This document shows, one piece after another, positions 45,159-53,738 of a DNA stretch of 64,000 nucleotides (its first letter is position 1; the number at the start of each line of letters is the position of its first letter). Where the stretch lies: NCBI RefSeq assembly GCF_002005565.1, contig NZ_BDJC01000001.1, forward strand, positions 62,001 through 126,000, written 5' to 3'. The position numbers and the translations under genes were made by a program. Source of the DNA: Streptomyces sp. JHA26 (GTDB lineage Bacteria > Actinomycetota > Actinomycetes > Streptomycetales > Streptomycetaceae). The notes under the pieces are model-generated. The model ran no database searches, was not told where the DNA came from, and saw nothing but the letters and a program-made list of their open reading frames with translations.

Positions 45159-47696
45159 ATGAACGACGCAGTGGACCACGGGAGTCACGAGCACACGGCC
45201 GAGGGGCCGCGTGCCGGGGAGCACGCCGGCGTCTGGTCCGGCAGCTGGGTCGCGGAGCGGCTCGGCGTCGAACTCGCGGGCGACGACGCCCTCACCGGCA
45301 TGCTGGGACTCGCCCTGCGCCGCAACCCCAAGCGCGCCCACCTGCTCGTGTCCAACGTGCTCGGCAAGCACGTCCCGCAGTCCCCGTCCGTCGTGTACGG
45401 CCACGGCCTCGCCCTCGGCCGCCGCGTCCGCGACCTGCTGGGCGCCGAGGAGACCGGCCGGGCCGTCGTCCTCGGCTACGCGGAGACCGCCACCGGCCTC
45501 GGCCACTCGGTCGCCGACGGCCTGGGCGACGCCCCGTACCTGCACTCCACCCGCCGCCCCGTCACCGGGGTCGCCCGCGCGGGCGGCTTCGAGGAGTCCC
45601 ACTCGCACGCCACCTCCCACCTGCTGCTGCCCGAGGACCCGGCGCTGCTGGCCGGCGACGGGCCCCTGGTCCTGGTCGACGACGAGTTCTCCACGGGGAA
45701 CACGGTGCTGAACACCGTGCGCGATCTCCACGAGCGGTATCCGCGGAAGCGGTACGTGGTGGTCGCCCTGGTGGACATGCGGTCCGCGGCGGACGCGGGG
45801 CGGCTCGAGGAATTCGCCCGGGAGATCGGCGCGCGGGTGGATCTCGTGACGGCCGCCTCGGGAACGGTGCGGTTGCCGGAAGGGGTGCTGGAGAAGGGGC
45901 AGGCACTGGTCGCGCGGTACGAGGCGGAAGGCGCCGGGGCCGGCGGTCCGTCGCCCGCGGCACCGGCCCCCGGCCACCCGCACGCGCACGGCCACCGCAC
46001 CCGCCCCCACGCCACCCCCGTGGACCTGTGCTGGCCCTCCGGCCTCCCCGACGGCGGCCGGCACGGCTTCACCCCCGCCCACCGCGCCCGCCTCGAAGCC
46101 GCCCTCCCCGCCATGGCCGCCCGGATCACCGAGGCGCTGCCCGCGGGCGTCCGCCGCGTGCTCGTCCTCGGCTCCGAGGAGCTGATGTACGCCCCGCTGC
46201 GCCTGGCCTGCGAGCTGGAGCGGACCGCCGGGGCCGAGGTGTGCTACTCCACCACCACCCGCTCGCCCGTCCTCGCCGTCGACGACCCCGGGTACGCGAT
46301 ACGCACCCGCCTGGTCTTCCCCGCGCACGACGACCCCGCCGACGGCCCCGGCGAGCGCTACGCCTACAACGTCGCGGGCGGCGGCTTCGACGCCGTCGTC
46401 GCCGTCGTCGACTCGGCCGCCGACACCCCCGCGCTGCACGCGCCGGGCGGACTGGCGGACCGGCTCGCCGCACACGTCCCGCACGTCCTGCTCGCGGTCG
46501 TCCCGTCGTACGTCCCGCCCGCCTCCGAAAGGCCCCCGATGCTGCCCGAGCCCCTGCGCGGCCCCGCCTTCTCCTCGTACGCCCCCGACGAGGTCGGCTG
46601 GCTGCTCCAGGACCTGTCGGACGTGACGCTGGAGGCGCCGACCGAGGAGCGCGAGGAGGCGATCCAGCGGGGCGGCGCCCACTACGCCGAGTCGCTGCCC
46701 GTGGAGTACCAGCCCAGCGAGCAGTACCAGGAACTGTTCCACGCCGCGCTGGAGGCGTCCGCCGCCCGGCTCGCGCGAGCCGTCGGCGCCGTCACCGAGA
46801 TCGTGCTCACCGAGCGGTCGCCGCGTCCCGTCCTGGTCTCCCTCGCCCGCGCGGGCACCCCCGTCGGCATCCTGATGCGCCGCTGGGCGCAGTACCGCCA
46901 CGGCCTCGACCTCCCCCACTACGCCGTGTCGATCGTCCGGGGCCGCGGCATCGACGCCAACGCGCTGCGCCGGCTGGCCGCCGACCACGACCCCGCCGAC
47001 GTCGTCTTCGTCGACGGCTGGACCGGCAAGGGCGCCATCACCCGCGAACTCGCCGCCGCGCTGCGCGACTTCGAGGAAACCGACGGCATCACCGGCTTCG
47101 ACCCGGAGATCGCCGTCCTCGCCGACCCGGGCTCCTGCGTGCGCACCTACGGCACCCGCGACGACTTCCTCATCCCGTCCGCCTGCCTCAACTCCACCGT
47201 CTCCGGCCTGATATCCCGCACCGTGCTCCGCGCCGACCTGGTCGGCCCGCACGACTACCACGGCGCCAAGTTCTACCGCGAACTCGCCGGCGCCGACCTC
47301 TCGGTGGCCTTCCTCGACGCCGTCTCCGCCCGCTTCCCGGACGTCGTCGACACCGTCGACGCCCAGGTCAAGGAACTCCTCGCCGCCGACCGCACCCCCA
47401 CCTGGGAGGGTTGGGCCGCCGTCGAGCGGATCAGCGAGGAGTACGGCATCCACGACGTCAACCTCGTCAAGCCCGGTGTTGGCGAGACCACCCGCGTGAT
47501 GCTGCGCCGGGTGCCCTGGAAGGTGCTCGCCCGGACCGGCGCGGGCACCGACCTGGACCACGTGCGGCTGCTGGCCGAGCAGCGGGGCGTACCCGTGGAG
47601 GAGGTCGACGGCCTGCCCTACACCTGCGTCGGGCTGATCCACCCGCAGTACACGCGCGGCGCGACCGGCGCCGACGGCAGGGCGGTGACCCGCTGA
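45159..47696 (+). CDS. Multidomain Ter-island protein: PRTase_2, TRSP, StiP-like PRTase and PELOTA domains in one chain
   Basis: The protein has 845 residues; AAGGAA precedes ATG 45159. Residues about 30-255 are a phosphoribosyltransferase with PRPP loop VLVDDEFSTGNT (171-182). A Pro/His-rich linker (255-285) leads to a TRSP domain (about 290-460; STTTRSPVLAVDDPG, TRSP at 367-370). Residues about 470-730 match StiP/PRTase_1 proteins: SSYAPDEVGWLLQDL, HYAESLPVEYQPSEQY, VLVSLARAGTPVGILM, VFVDGWTGKGAIT (616-628). Residues about 765-830 (VMLRRVPWKVLARTGAG..., YTCVGLIHPQ) look like PELOTA_1, an RNA-binding module. These usually occur as separate genes. It is followed by a HAD gene with a one-base stop/start overlap. 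Substrate unknown. Confidence 0.87.
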   Translation: MNDAVDHGSHEHTAEGPRAGEHAGVWSGSWVAERLGVELAGDDALTGMLGLALRRNPKRAHLLVSNVLGKHVPQSPSVVYGHGLALGRRVRDLLGAEETGRAVVLGYAETATGLGHSVADGLGDAPYLHSTRRPVTGVARAGGFEESHSHATSHLLLPEDPALLAGDGPLVLVDDEFSTGNTVLNTVRDLHERYPRKRYVVVALVDMRSAADAGRLEEFAREIGARVDLVTAASGTVRLPEGVLEKGQALVARYEAEGAGAGGPSPAAPAPGHPHAHGHRTRPHATPVDLCWPSGLPDGGRHGFTPAHRARLEAALPAMAARITEALPAGVRRVLVLGSEELMYAPLRLACELERTAGAEVCYSTTTRSPVLAVDDPGYAIRTRLVFPAHDDPADGPGERYAYNVAGGGFDAVVAVVDSAADTPALHAPGGLADRLAAHVPHVLLAVVPSYVPPASERPPMLPEPLRGPAFSSYAPDEVGWLLQDLSDVTLEAPTEEREEAIQRGGAHYAESLPVEYQPSEQYQELFHAALEASAARLARAVGAVTEIVLTERSPRPVLVSLARAGTPVGILMRRWAQYRHGLDLPHYAVSIVRGRGIDANALRRLAADHDPADVVFVDGWTGKGAITRELAAALRDFEETDGITGFDPEIAVLADPGSCVRTYGTRDDFLIPSACLNSTVSGLISRTVLRADLVGPHDYHGAKFYRELAGADLSVAFLDAVSARFPDVVDTVDAQVKELLAADRTPTWEGWAAVERISEEYGIHDVNLVKPGVGETTRVMLRRVPWKVLARTGAGTDLDHVRLLAEQRGVPVEEVDGLPYTCVGLIHPQYTRGATGADGRAVTR

Positions 47697-48505
47697 TGCC
47701 GGTGCTCGTCGCGAGCGACCTCGACCGCACGCTGATCTACTCCGCCGCCGCCCTGGGGCTGACGATGCCCGACCCCGAGGCGCCCCGGCTGCTGTGCGTG
47801 GAGGTCTACGAGAGCAAGCCCCTGTCCTACCTGACCGAGACGGCCGCCGGACTGCTGGGCGACCTCGGCGACACGGCCGTCTTCGTGCCGACCACCACCC
47901 GCACCCGCGAGCAGTACCGGCGGATCAGCCTCCCCGGCCCGCCGCCGAAGTACGCGATCTGCGCCAACGGCGGCCACCTGCTGGTCGACGGCGTCTCCGA
48001 CCCCGACTGGCACGCACGGGTGACCGCACGGCTGGCCGACGAGTGCGCGTCGCTGGACGAGGTCAGCGACCACCTCGTGCGCACCGCCGACCCGGTGTGG
48101 GTGCGCAAGCAGCGCGTCGCCGAGGACCTGTTCGCCTACCTCGTGGTCGAGCGCGAGCTGCTGCCCGAGGACTGGGTGAAGGAACTCGCCGTCTGGGCCG
48201 AGAACCGGGGCTGGACCGTGTCCCTGCAGGGCCGCAAGATCTACGTCGTGCCCAGGCCGCTGACCAAGAGCGCCGCCGTGCGCGAGGTCGCCCGCCGCAC
48301 CGGCGCCGAGCTCATCCTGGCCGCCGGCGACTCCCTCCTCGACGCCGACCTGCTGCTGGCCGCGGACCGCGGCTGGCGTCCGGGCCACGGCGAACTGGCC
48401 GACTCCGGCTGGACGGCGCCGACGATCGAGGCCCTGCCCGAGCGCGGGGTGCTGGCGGGGGAGCGGATCCTGCGGGAGTTCCTCACGGCGGCGCACGGAC
48501 GCTAG
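47696..48505 (+). CDS. HAD-superfamily phosphatase of the Ter island
   Basis: The protein has 269 residues. HAD motif I is ASDLDRTLIYS (nucleophile D8, acid D10), motif III lysine is in PLTKSAAVREVA, and motif IV is AAGDSLLDADLL. The insert between motifs I and II is a C2-type cap as in Cof/sucrose-phosphate-phosphatase-like HADs. The start overlaps the stop of the preceding fusion gene (TGATG), so the two are made together. It probably removes a phosphate from the metabolite made by the PRTase domains. Confidence 0.92.
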   Translation: MPVLVASDLDRTLIYSAAALGLTMPDPEAPRLLCVEVYESKPLSYLTETAAGLLGDLGDTAVFVPTTTRTREQYRRISLPGPPPKYAICANGGHLLVDGVSDPDWHARVTARLADECASLDEVSDHLVRTADPVWVRKQRVAEDLFAYLVVERELLPEDWVKELAVWAENRGWTVSLQGRKIYVVPRPLTKSAAVREVARRTGAELILAAGDSLLDADLLLAADRGWRPGHGELADSGWTAPTIEALPERGVLAGERILREFLTAAHGR

Positions 48506-48524
48506 AGGCCGCGTCCGGCGCCGC

Positions 48525-49181
48525 TCACCGCCGGTCGGCCCTGCGGCGGTTGCCGCGGCCCGGACGCAGCAGCCGCAGGATCACGAAGGCCACCACGGCC
48601 AGCGCGGCGGCGGCGAGCACGACCTTGGAGTACGCGGAGACGACGGTGCTGACCCGGTGCCAGTTGTCGCCGAGGAAGTAGCCCGCGAGCACGAACACCG
48701 TGTTCCAGATCGCGCTGCCCGCGGTGGTCAGCGCCGTGAACACCGGCAGGGGCATGCGTTCCACGCCCGCCGGGACGGAGATCAGGGAGCGGAAGACGGG
48801 GAGCATCCGGCCGAAGAACACGGCCTTCGTGCCGTGCCGGCGGAACCACTCCTCCGTCCGTTCGACGTCCGAGACCTTCACCAGCGGCAGCCGGGCCGCC
48901 ACGGCGACGGTCCGCTCCCGGCCGAGCAGCGCCCCGATGCCGTACAGCGCGAGGGCGCCCACCACCGAACCGGCGATGGTCCACACGAGCGCGGCGGCCA
49001 GGTTCATGCCGCCGGTGCTGGCCGCGAAGCCCGCCAGCGGCAGGATGACCTCGCTGGGGATCGGCGGGAAGAGGTTCTCCAGGGCGACGGCCAGCCCGGC
49101 CCCGGGCGCGCCGAGGGTGTTCATCAGGTCGCTGATCCACTGGGGCGCGCCGCCCGTCGCCTGCGCCGCGATGACTGCCAT
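48525..49181 (-). CDS. DedA-family membrane protein
   Basis: The protein has 218 residues with four or five hydrophobic segments. Conserved DedA features are LENLFPPIPSEVILPLAGF near residue 35, the amphipathic re-entrant region, and FFGRMLPVFRSLISVPAG near 125. DedA proteins are flippase-like proteins for lipid carriers such as undecaprenyl phosphate or phosphatidylethanolamine. The tail is basic (RRLRPGRGNRRRADRR). It is convergent with the HAD gene. Confidence 0.93.
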   Translation of the reverse strand: MAVIAAQATGGAPQWISDLMNTLGAPGAGLAVALENLFPPIPSEVILPLAGFAASTGGMNLAAALVWTIAGSVVGALALYGIGALLGRERTVAVAARLPLVKVSDVERTEEWFRRHGTKAVFFGRMLPVFRSLISVPAGVERMPLPVFTALTTAGSAIWNTVFVLAGYFLGDNWHRVSTVVSAYSKVVLAAAALAVVAFVILRLLRPGRGNRRRADRR

Positions 49182-49222
49182 GTCTCCACGCTAGGCGGGC
49201 GAACCTGAAGAGATCCTGAGCA

Positions 49223-49248
49223 GCCGGGGCGGCCCTGGGCGCCCCGGC
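49223..49248 (-). terminator. Hairpin downstream of the FmdB-like gene
   Basis: GCCGGGGCG and CGCCCCGGC are perfect 9-bp arms around GCCCTGGG, 8 bases after the stop of the minus-strand FmdB gene. Confidence 0.65.
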
Positions 49249-49256
49249 GTCACCGG

Positions 49257-49481
49257 TCAGCCGCAGCAGCCTCCGCCGCAGCAGCCGCCGCCGCCTCCGC
49301 CGTCCGCGCGGGGCGCCGGGGCCGGGGCGGAGGCCGAGCCGCCGACGGCGACCGTCGACAGCAGCTTCACCGTGTCGTCGTGGCCCGCGGGGCAGGGCGC
49401 GGGGGCGGAGGACTCGGCCATGGGACGGCTCAGTTCGAAGGTGTCGCCGCAGCTGCGGCAGCGGTACTCGTAGCGAGGCAT
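49257..49481 (-). CDS. FmdB-family zinc-ribbon regulatory protein
   Basis: The protein has 74 residues. ATG 49481 gives MPRYEYRCRSCGDTFELSRPM. A CxxC (YRCRSCG) and C-x-G-H (PCPAGHDD) pair form a zinc ribbon, and the tail is Gly/Cys-rich, ending GGGCCGGGCCG, a metal-binding pattern typical of this family. FmdB-type proteins are annotated as putative regulators; evidence for regulation is weak. Confidence 0.9.
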   Translation of the reverse strand: MPRYEYRCRSCGDTFELSRPMAESSAPAPCPAGHDDTVKLLSTVAVGGSASAPAPAPRADGGGGGGCCGGGCCG

Positions 49482-49536
49482 GCGCACAGGTTAACCGGCG
49501 CTCCCGGGCGGCCGGACCCGGCGGCGGAAGCCGGTC

Positions 49537-50943
49537 TCAGTGCCCGCTTCCCCGTTCCTCGCGGATGTGCGTCACCACGTCGGCGACCGTCCGGCGGACC
49601 GCGTCCGTCTCCGTCAGGAAGTGCCAGTAGTCGGGGTGCCGGCCCTCCAGCGTGAGGATCGCCCGTTCCAGCCGGGCCACGGCGTCGTCCAGGGGACGCG
49701 CGTGCCGGGGGTCGGGGGTGTTGCGGCCCGCCATGGCGAGCCGCTGGGCGTCGCGGATCGCGAACCGGGTGCGTTCGATCTCCTGCTGCGGGTCCTTCTG
49801 CACGGCGTTCAGCTGCCGCAGCCGGTCGCCGGCGGCGGAGACGGCCTCGTCGGTGCTGTTCAGCAGGGCCCGGACCGTCGACAGCAGGGCGGTGGCGTCG
49901 GGCCAGCGCTGCTCGTCGCGGGCACGCTGCGCCTCGGCCAGCTTGTCCTCGGCCTGCCGGACCGTTTCGGCGGCGTGGTCGGGCACGTGCTGCAGGTCCT
50001 GCCAGCAGGCGGCCGTGAACCGCCGCCGCAGCTCGCTCAGTACCGGCTCGACCTGCCCGGCGCGGGTGGTCAGGGCCTGGGCGCGGGTGCGCAGGGACAC
50101 CAGCCGGTGGTCGGTCTCGGTGGCCCGCTCGGGCAGCCGTTCGGCCTCGGCACGGACCGCCCCGGCCTCCCGGGTGACCCGCTCGGCCCGCTCCAGGGTC
50201 TGCGGTACGCCGTGCTGTCCGGCGCCCTGGTTCAGCCGGGTCAGCTCCGGGCCCAGGTCGGCGAGGCGGGCGGCGAGGTCGTCGGCCTTCAGCCCGGCGC
50301 CCCGTGCGGCGTCCAGGGCGTCGGAGGCGGCGAGCAGGGTCTGCCGGGCGCGCTCGACGGCGGGGGCGAGCCGGGCCAGCTGGGTCTCGGCCTTGCCGAG
50401 CAGCGGGCCGAGCCCGTCGGCGAAGCGGTCCAGTTCCTGCTTGACCCGGCCCAGTTCGTCCTTGGCGGCGGTCAGTTCGGCGCGGGCACGGGAGGCGGCC
50501 GACGCCTCCAGGTCGTCCCGGTCCAGGTCGTGGGCGTCGACGGCGTTGATGTACCGGCCGCTGGCCTCGTCGATGCGCCGGCCCAGCGCCGCGAAGTGGT
50601 CGACGGCGCGCCGGGCGGCGGGGGAGGAGTCGACGGCCGCGATCGTCTCGATCGAGATCCGCAGGTCCCGCTGGGCGGTGTCCAGCTCGTAGAAGGCCGC
50701 GGCGGCGGCGTCCTTCGCGGCCTGCGCCTCGGCCCGCTGGCTCTCGGCCCGGCCGCCGAACCAGCGCCGGGTGCCGCCGCCGGCGAACGCGGCGGGCAGG
50801 GCGAGCGCGGCGAGCAGCGGCAGGCCCAGCAGGGTCAGCGTGTCACGGAGCGCGCCGGGCGGGCGGCGCCGCGGGGACCGGTGCGGCAGGCGCGGCGCGC
50901 GCGGCACCATCGGCGAGTGCGGCTGCGATGGTGTCGCCGTCAC
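49537..50943 (-). CDS. Membrane-anchored coiled-coil protein, function unknown
   Basis: The protein has 468 residues. GTG 50943 is preceded by GAGAGGG. After a basic 30-residue leader there is one hydrophobic segment near 35-53 (LTLLGLPLLAALALPAAFAG), then a long Ala/Glu/Arg-rich region with strong heptad character (about 65-440), so a rod-like coiled coil facing either side. I do not recognise a family. Its neighbours, a zinc-ribbon gene and a DUF4097 lipoprotein gene, give no clue. Confidence 0.75.
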   Translation of the reverse strand: MTATPSQPHSPMVPRAPRLPHRSPRRRPPGALRDTLTLLGLPLLAALALPAAFAGGGTRRWFGGRAESQRAEAQAAKDAAAAAFYELDTAQRDLRISIETIAAVDSSPAARRAVDHFAALGRRIDEASGRYINAVDAHDLDRDDLEASAASRARAELTAAKDELGRVKQELDRFADGLGPLLGKAETQLARLAPAVERARQTLLAASDALDAARGAGLKADDLAARLADLGPELTRLNQGAGQHGVPQTLERAERVTREAGAVRAEAERLPERATETDHRLVSLRTRAQALTTRAGQVEPVLSELRRRFTAACWQDLQHVPDHAAETVRQAEDKLAEAQRARDEQRWPDATALLSTVRALLNSTDEAVSAAGDRLRQLNAVQKDPQQEIERTRFAIRDAQRLAMAGRNTPDPRHARPLDDAVARLERAILTLEGRHPDYWHFLTETDAVRRTVADVVTHIREERGSGH

Positions 50944-51014
50944 ATCCCTCTCCCGTGTCGTCCGTCCTGCCCGGGTTCATTCTCCCACCCGTAAGAGACG
51001 AACACACGGGCTGG

Positions 51015-51785
51015 TCAGTTCGCGGTTCGGACCGTGACTTCGCCGTCCTGGGTCCGTGCGTTCACCACGTGGGAGCTCGCGCCGTCCCGGGGCACGGACA
51101 CGTCGACCGCCCCGTCGTCGCTGTCGGCGGACACCTTGTACGTGGCCCGGGGCAGGTCGACGGTGACGGAGCCGTCGTCGCTGCGGGTCTCCACCAGGTC
51201 GGGCACGGCCCCGAGTTCGAGGTGGACCGAGCCGTCCTTGGTGGTGGCGTCCACCCGGCGCGAGGAGACCTCCGCGCGCAGCGATCCGTCGTCGCTGCGC
51301 AGTGCCAGCGGCCCGGTGGTGTCGCTGACGTGCACGGACCCGTCCGCCGTGCGGATGTCCAGCGCGTCCCGGAAACCCTGCGCCCGGACGCTGCCGTCGT
51401 CGGTCCGCACCGTGACGGTGATGCCGCGGGGCACCTCCACGCGGTGCTTGGTGGCGCAGTCGGCGACCAGGCCGGAGCAGCGGGTCCGCAGCTTCAGCCG
51501 GTCGCCGTCCATGCTCCAGGTCACCTCGGGGCCGGAGCCGAGGGTGACCGAGCCCTTGAACCACCGGGTCACGTCGACCTTTCCGGAGGCGTTGCCGTCG
51601 GCGGCGACGATCTCCAGCGCGGAGTCGTCGGCGTCGACGGTGAGGGTGGTGCCCTGGAGGGCGAAGGCCCGGTGGTCGGGGTCCTTGTCGTCCTCGGCGG
51701 AGGAGCAGGCGGCGAGCCCCGCGACGAGGACGGCGACGGTGCCGGCGGCGGCGAGTGCTCGGACCGGAAGGATGCGGCGGGACAT
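51015..51785 (-). CDS. DUF4097 beta-strand-repeat lipoprotein
   Basis: The protein has 256 residues with a lipobox LAACSS (Cys about 27). The rest is made of repeated beta strands with the phrase DDGSVRAQGF, ADGSVHVSD, DDGSLRAEV, KDGSVHLEL, DDGSVTVDL, DDGAVDVSV and QDGEVTVRT, spaced about 18-22 residues apart, which define a right-handed beta-helix-like solenoid. ATG 51785 is preferred over a TTG at 51800. DUF4097 proteins are often anti-sigma-like or adhesin-like; the function here is unknown. Confidence 0.88.
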   Translation of the reverse strand: MSRRILPVRALAAAGTVAVLVAGLAACSSAEDDKDPDHRAFALQGTTLTVDADDSALEIVAADGNASGKVDVTRWFKGSVTLGSGPEVTWSMDGDRLKLRTRCSGLVADCATKHRVEVPRGITVTVRTDDGSVRAQGFRDALDIRTADGSVHVSDTTGPLALRSDDGSLRAEVSSRRVDATTKDGSVHLELGAVPDLVETRSDDGSVTVDLPRATYKVSADSDDGAVDVSVPRDGASSHVVNARTQDGEVTVRTAN

Positions 51786-51958
51786 GTCGGTTTCCCCCAA
51801 GGACGGACGACGAGGTGCCGCGGGGCGGACCCGTGGCGCGGGCCCCGGCGCGGCGAGGTCCCCCGACCGTACGGAGAGGCGGCTCCCGGCGGAATCCGGG
51901 CCGCTCCCGGATCCGGGGTGGGGGTAACCCCCGGCCGTGGATGCGGCCTGTGACGCGT

Positions 51959-51989
51959 TTGCCGGACGGGGCCCCCGGCCATGTAGGCT
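51959..51989 (+). promoter_or_regulatory. Probable promoter of tRNA-Val
   Basis: TTGCCG (51959-51964) and TAGGCT (51984-51989) are 19 bp apart and about 13 bases before the mature 5' end. The spacing is a little long, so the -35 assignment is tentative. Confidence 0.5.
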
Positions 51990-52002
51990 GTCGACTCGTC
52001 CC

Positions 52003-52077
<75 letters not shown>

Positions 52078-52097
52078 GGACCGGCGTCAGCGCCGGC

Positions 52098-52131
52098 CGA
52101 GAGGCCCCCGGAGATCTCCGGGGGCCTCTCG
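52098..52131 (+). terminator. 34-bp palindromic terminator after tRNA-Val
   Basis: CGAGAGGCCCCCGGAGA is followed directly by its reverse complement, 21 bases after the tRNA. It is a GC-rich factor-independent-like terminator. Confidence 0.85.
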
Positions 52132-52159
52132 TGTGTGCCTGCCGCTTTCGCAACAGGTC

Positions 52160-52510
52160 CTAGGGGGCGTCGTCCTGCTCCGGCCGGGTCTCGTGCGCGT
52201 GCTTCAGCCGTGTGCGCGCGTCCACGCGGTCGGGGCCGGTGATCTCGGTCCAGTAGCGGTGGGTGCTGACGAAGACGGCGAGCTCGCGCTCGCGCTGCCG
52301 GAGCTTGTCCACCTCGGCCTGCTCGTCCTCCGACCAGCCGGGCGAGGCGGGGCGCTCGACCTTGCGCCAGCCGTTGTCGTCGCTGAAGCCGTCCAGCGGC
52401 TCGACGGACCAGGGGAGCCTCTTCAACAGGGCCGACAACTCGGCCCGGACCTGATGCAGTTCCTCCTGACCGGCGAGGAGGTCACTGGGGAAGTCATAGG
52501 TCGTAGCCAC
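52160..52510 (-). CDS. Small hypothetical protein next to tRNA-Val
   Basis: The protein has 116 residues, acidic. GTG 52510 gives ATTYDFPSDLLAGQEELHQVRAELSALLKRLPWS. The first 35 residues form an amphipathic helix, a motif PASPGWSEDEQAEVDKLRQRERELA follows, and the end is charged. Similar small proteins are common as single genes in streptomycetes, sometimes beside tRNA genes that serve as integration sites. No integrase or att repeat is seen here. Confidence 0.7.
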   Translation of the reverse strand: MATTYDFPSDLLAGQEELHQVRAELSALLKRLPWSVEPLDGFSDDNGWRKVERPASPGWSEDEQAEVDKLRQRERELAVFVSTHRYWTEITGPDRVDARTRLKHAHETRPEQDDAP

Positions 52511-52625
52511 CCCCCAATGATACGACTGTTCGATTTTGAAGTGTGCGTTCCCTTCGGTGGTTCACGCGAACGAGTGGCCCGGCCGCGGGTGCCGCACGTG
52601 CCGGGACCGGGGGGAGACTGGAGCC

Positions 52626-52859
52626 ATGTGCCGCAGCATCAAGACGCTTCGCCCGCCCGCGCTGGCCGAGGAGGCCACCGGGGACGAGATCAGGGCCGCC
52701 GCCCTCCAGTACGTGCGCAAGGTGTCCGGGTTCCGGGCGCCGGCCGCGCACAACCGGGAGGTCTTCGACCGGGCCGTGGACGCCGTCGCCGCCGCCACGG
52801 TCGACCTGCTGGAGGGCCTGGAGGTACGGGGAGGGGTCGGAGTGCGCCGGGCGGGATGA
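52626..52859 (+). CDS. DUF2277 family protein
   Basis: The protein has 77 residues. ATG 52626 gives MCRSIKTLRPPALAEEAT, a highly conserved family start, followed by ALQYVRKVSGFRAPAAHNREVFDRAVDAV. DUF2277 proteins are small, mainly helical and uncharacterised. No clear ribosome-binding site other than GGGGGAG about 10 bases upstream. Confidence 0.9.
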   Translation: MCRSIKTLRPPALAEEATGDEIRAAALQYVRKVSGFRAPAAHNREVFDRAVDAVAAATVDLLEGLEVRGGVGVRRAG

Positions 52860-52876
52860 CGCCGCCGTGACCGGTC

Positions 52877-53524
52877 CTAGGATGCCTCGCCGGCCTGCGG
52901 CTGGCGGCGCATCAGGTACGCCGCGCCCGCCCCCGCGCCGAACAGCGCGAGCAGGGACACCCCCGTCGCCAGCCAGCTCGCGCCGAGCCACTGGCCGCCG
53001 AAGTAGCCGAGGGCGACGCTGTAGGCGGCCCAGGACAGTCCGGCGAGGGCGGACCAGGGCAGGAACTCGCGGATCTTGCGGTGGGCGGCTCCGGCGACGA
53101 GGGACACGACCGAGCGGCCGGCCGGGGCGAAGCGGGCCAGGACGACGAGCGCGCCCCGGGCGCCCCCGCTGCGGGCGAGCGCCCCGCCGAGACGCTGCTG
53201 CGCCGTGGACAGCCGGCGGGACCGGGCGATCGCACGGTCCAGACGGGCCCCGCCGCGCCAGGCCAGGCGGTAGACCACCAGGTCGCCGAGGACGGAGGCG
53301 GTCGTGGCGCACAGCAGGAGGACCAGGATGTCGGGGACGTCGTGCGGCACCCGTCCGGCCGCCGCCGCACCCGAACCCGCGGCCGCCGCCGTGGCCGCCG
53401 TGATCACCAGCACGCCGCTCGGCAGGACTGGCAGGACGACGTCGAAGAGCACCGAGAGGGCCACCAGCACATAGATCCACGGGCTGCTGACCAGCGCCGC
53501 GACATTCCCGAAACCCTCGACCAC
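52877..53524 (-). CDS. DedA/VTT-like membrane protein
   Basis: The protein has 215 residues. GTG 53524 has GGGAG six bases upstream; a longer start at 53605 would add a non-membrane leader. Hydrophobic segments and the motif APAGRSVVSLVAGAAHRKIREFLPW fit the VTT/SNARE-associated (DedA) family, along with DVVLPVLPSGVLVITAAT at the N-terminus. Probably a lipid scramblase-like protein. The C-terminus RRQPQAGEAS is soluble. Confidence 0.82.
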   Translation of the reverse strand: MVEGFGNVAALVSSPWIYVLVALSVLFDVVLPVLPSGVLVITAATAAAAGSGAAAAGRVPHDVPDILVLLLCATTASVLGDLVVYRLAWRGGARLDRAIARSRRLSTAQQRLGGALARSGGARGALVVLARFAPAGRSVVSLVAGAAHRKIREFLPWSALAGLSWAAYSVALGYFGGQWLGASWLATGVSLLALFGAGAGAAYLMRRQPQAGEAS

Positions 53525-53660
53525 CGCACACTCCCGTGAAGCCCCCGTGGACCGGACCGTGCCGCGGTACGCGGGGAGACGGCAGGAGCGGTCGATGACA
53601 GCCATACAGCGTACGCCCGGGGTGTGACAGGGGGTTCACAGGGGGCTCGCGGGCACGACA

Positions 53661-53712
53661 CGGGGCGTTCACCCGGCCGCCGCACGTCCGCGGCGGCCGG
53701 GTGAACGCCCCG
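53661..53712 (-). terminator. 22-bp perfect hairpin downstream of the DoxX gene
   Basis: CGGGGCGTTCACCCGGCCGC continues by two bases in a 22-bp stem (53661-53682 with 53691-53712) around an 8-base loop. It lies 27 bases after the DoxX stop in the minus-strand direction. Confidence 0.8.
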
Positions 53713-53738
53713 TACGAGGTGGGCGCCGCCCGGTCGGC

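Noticed and set aside
49182-49256. Possible small RNA between DedA and FmdB genes
   Set aside because: Only a terminator hairpin for the FmdB gene is visible; no promoter or conserved structure.
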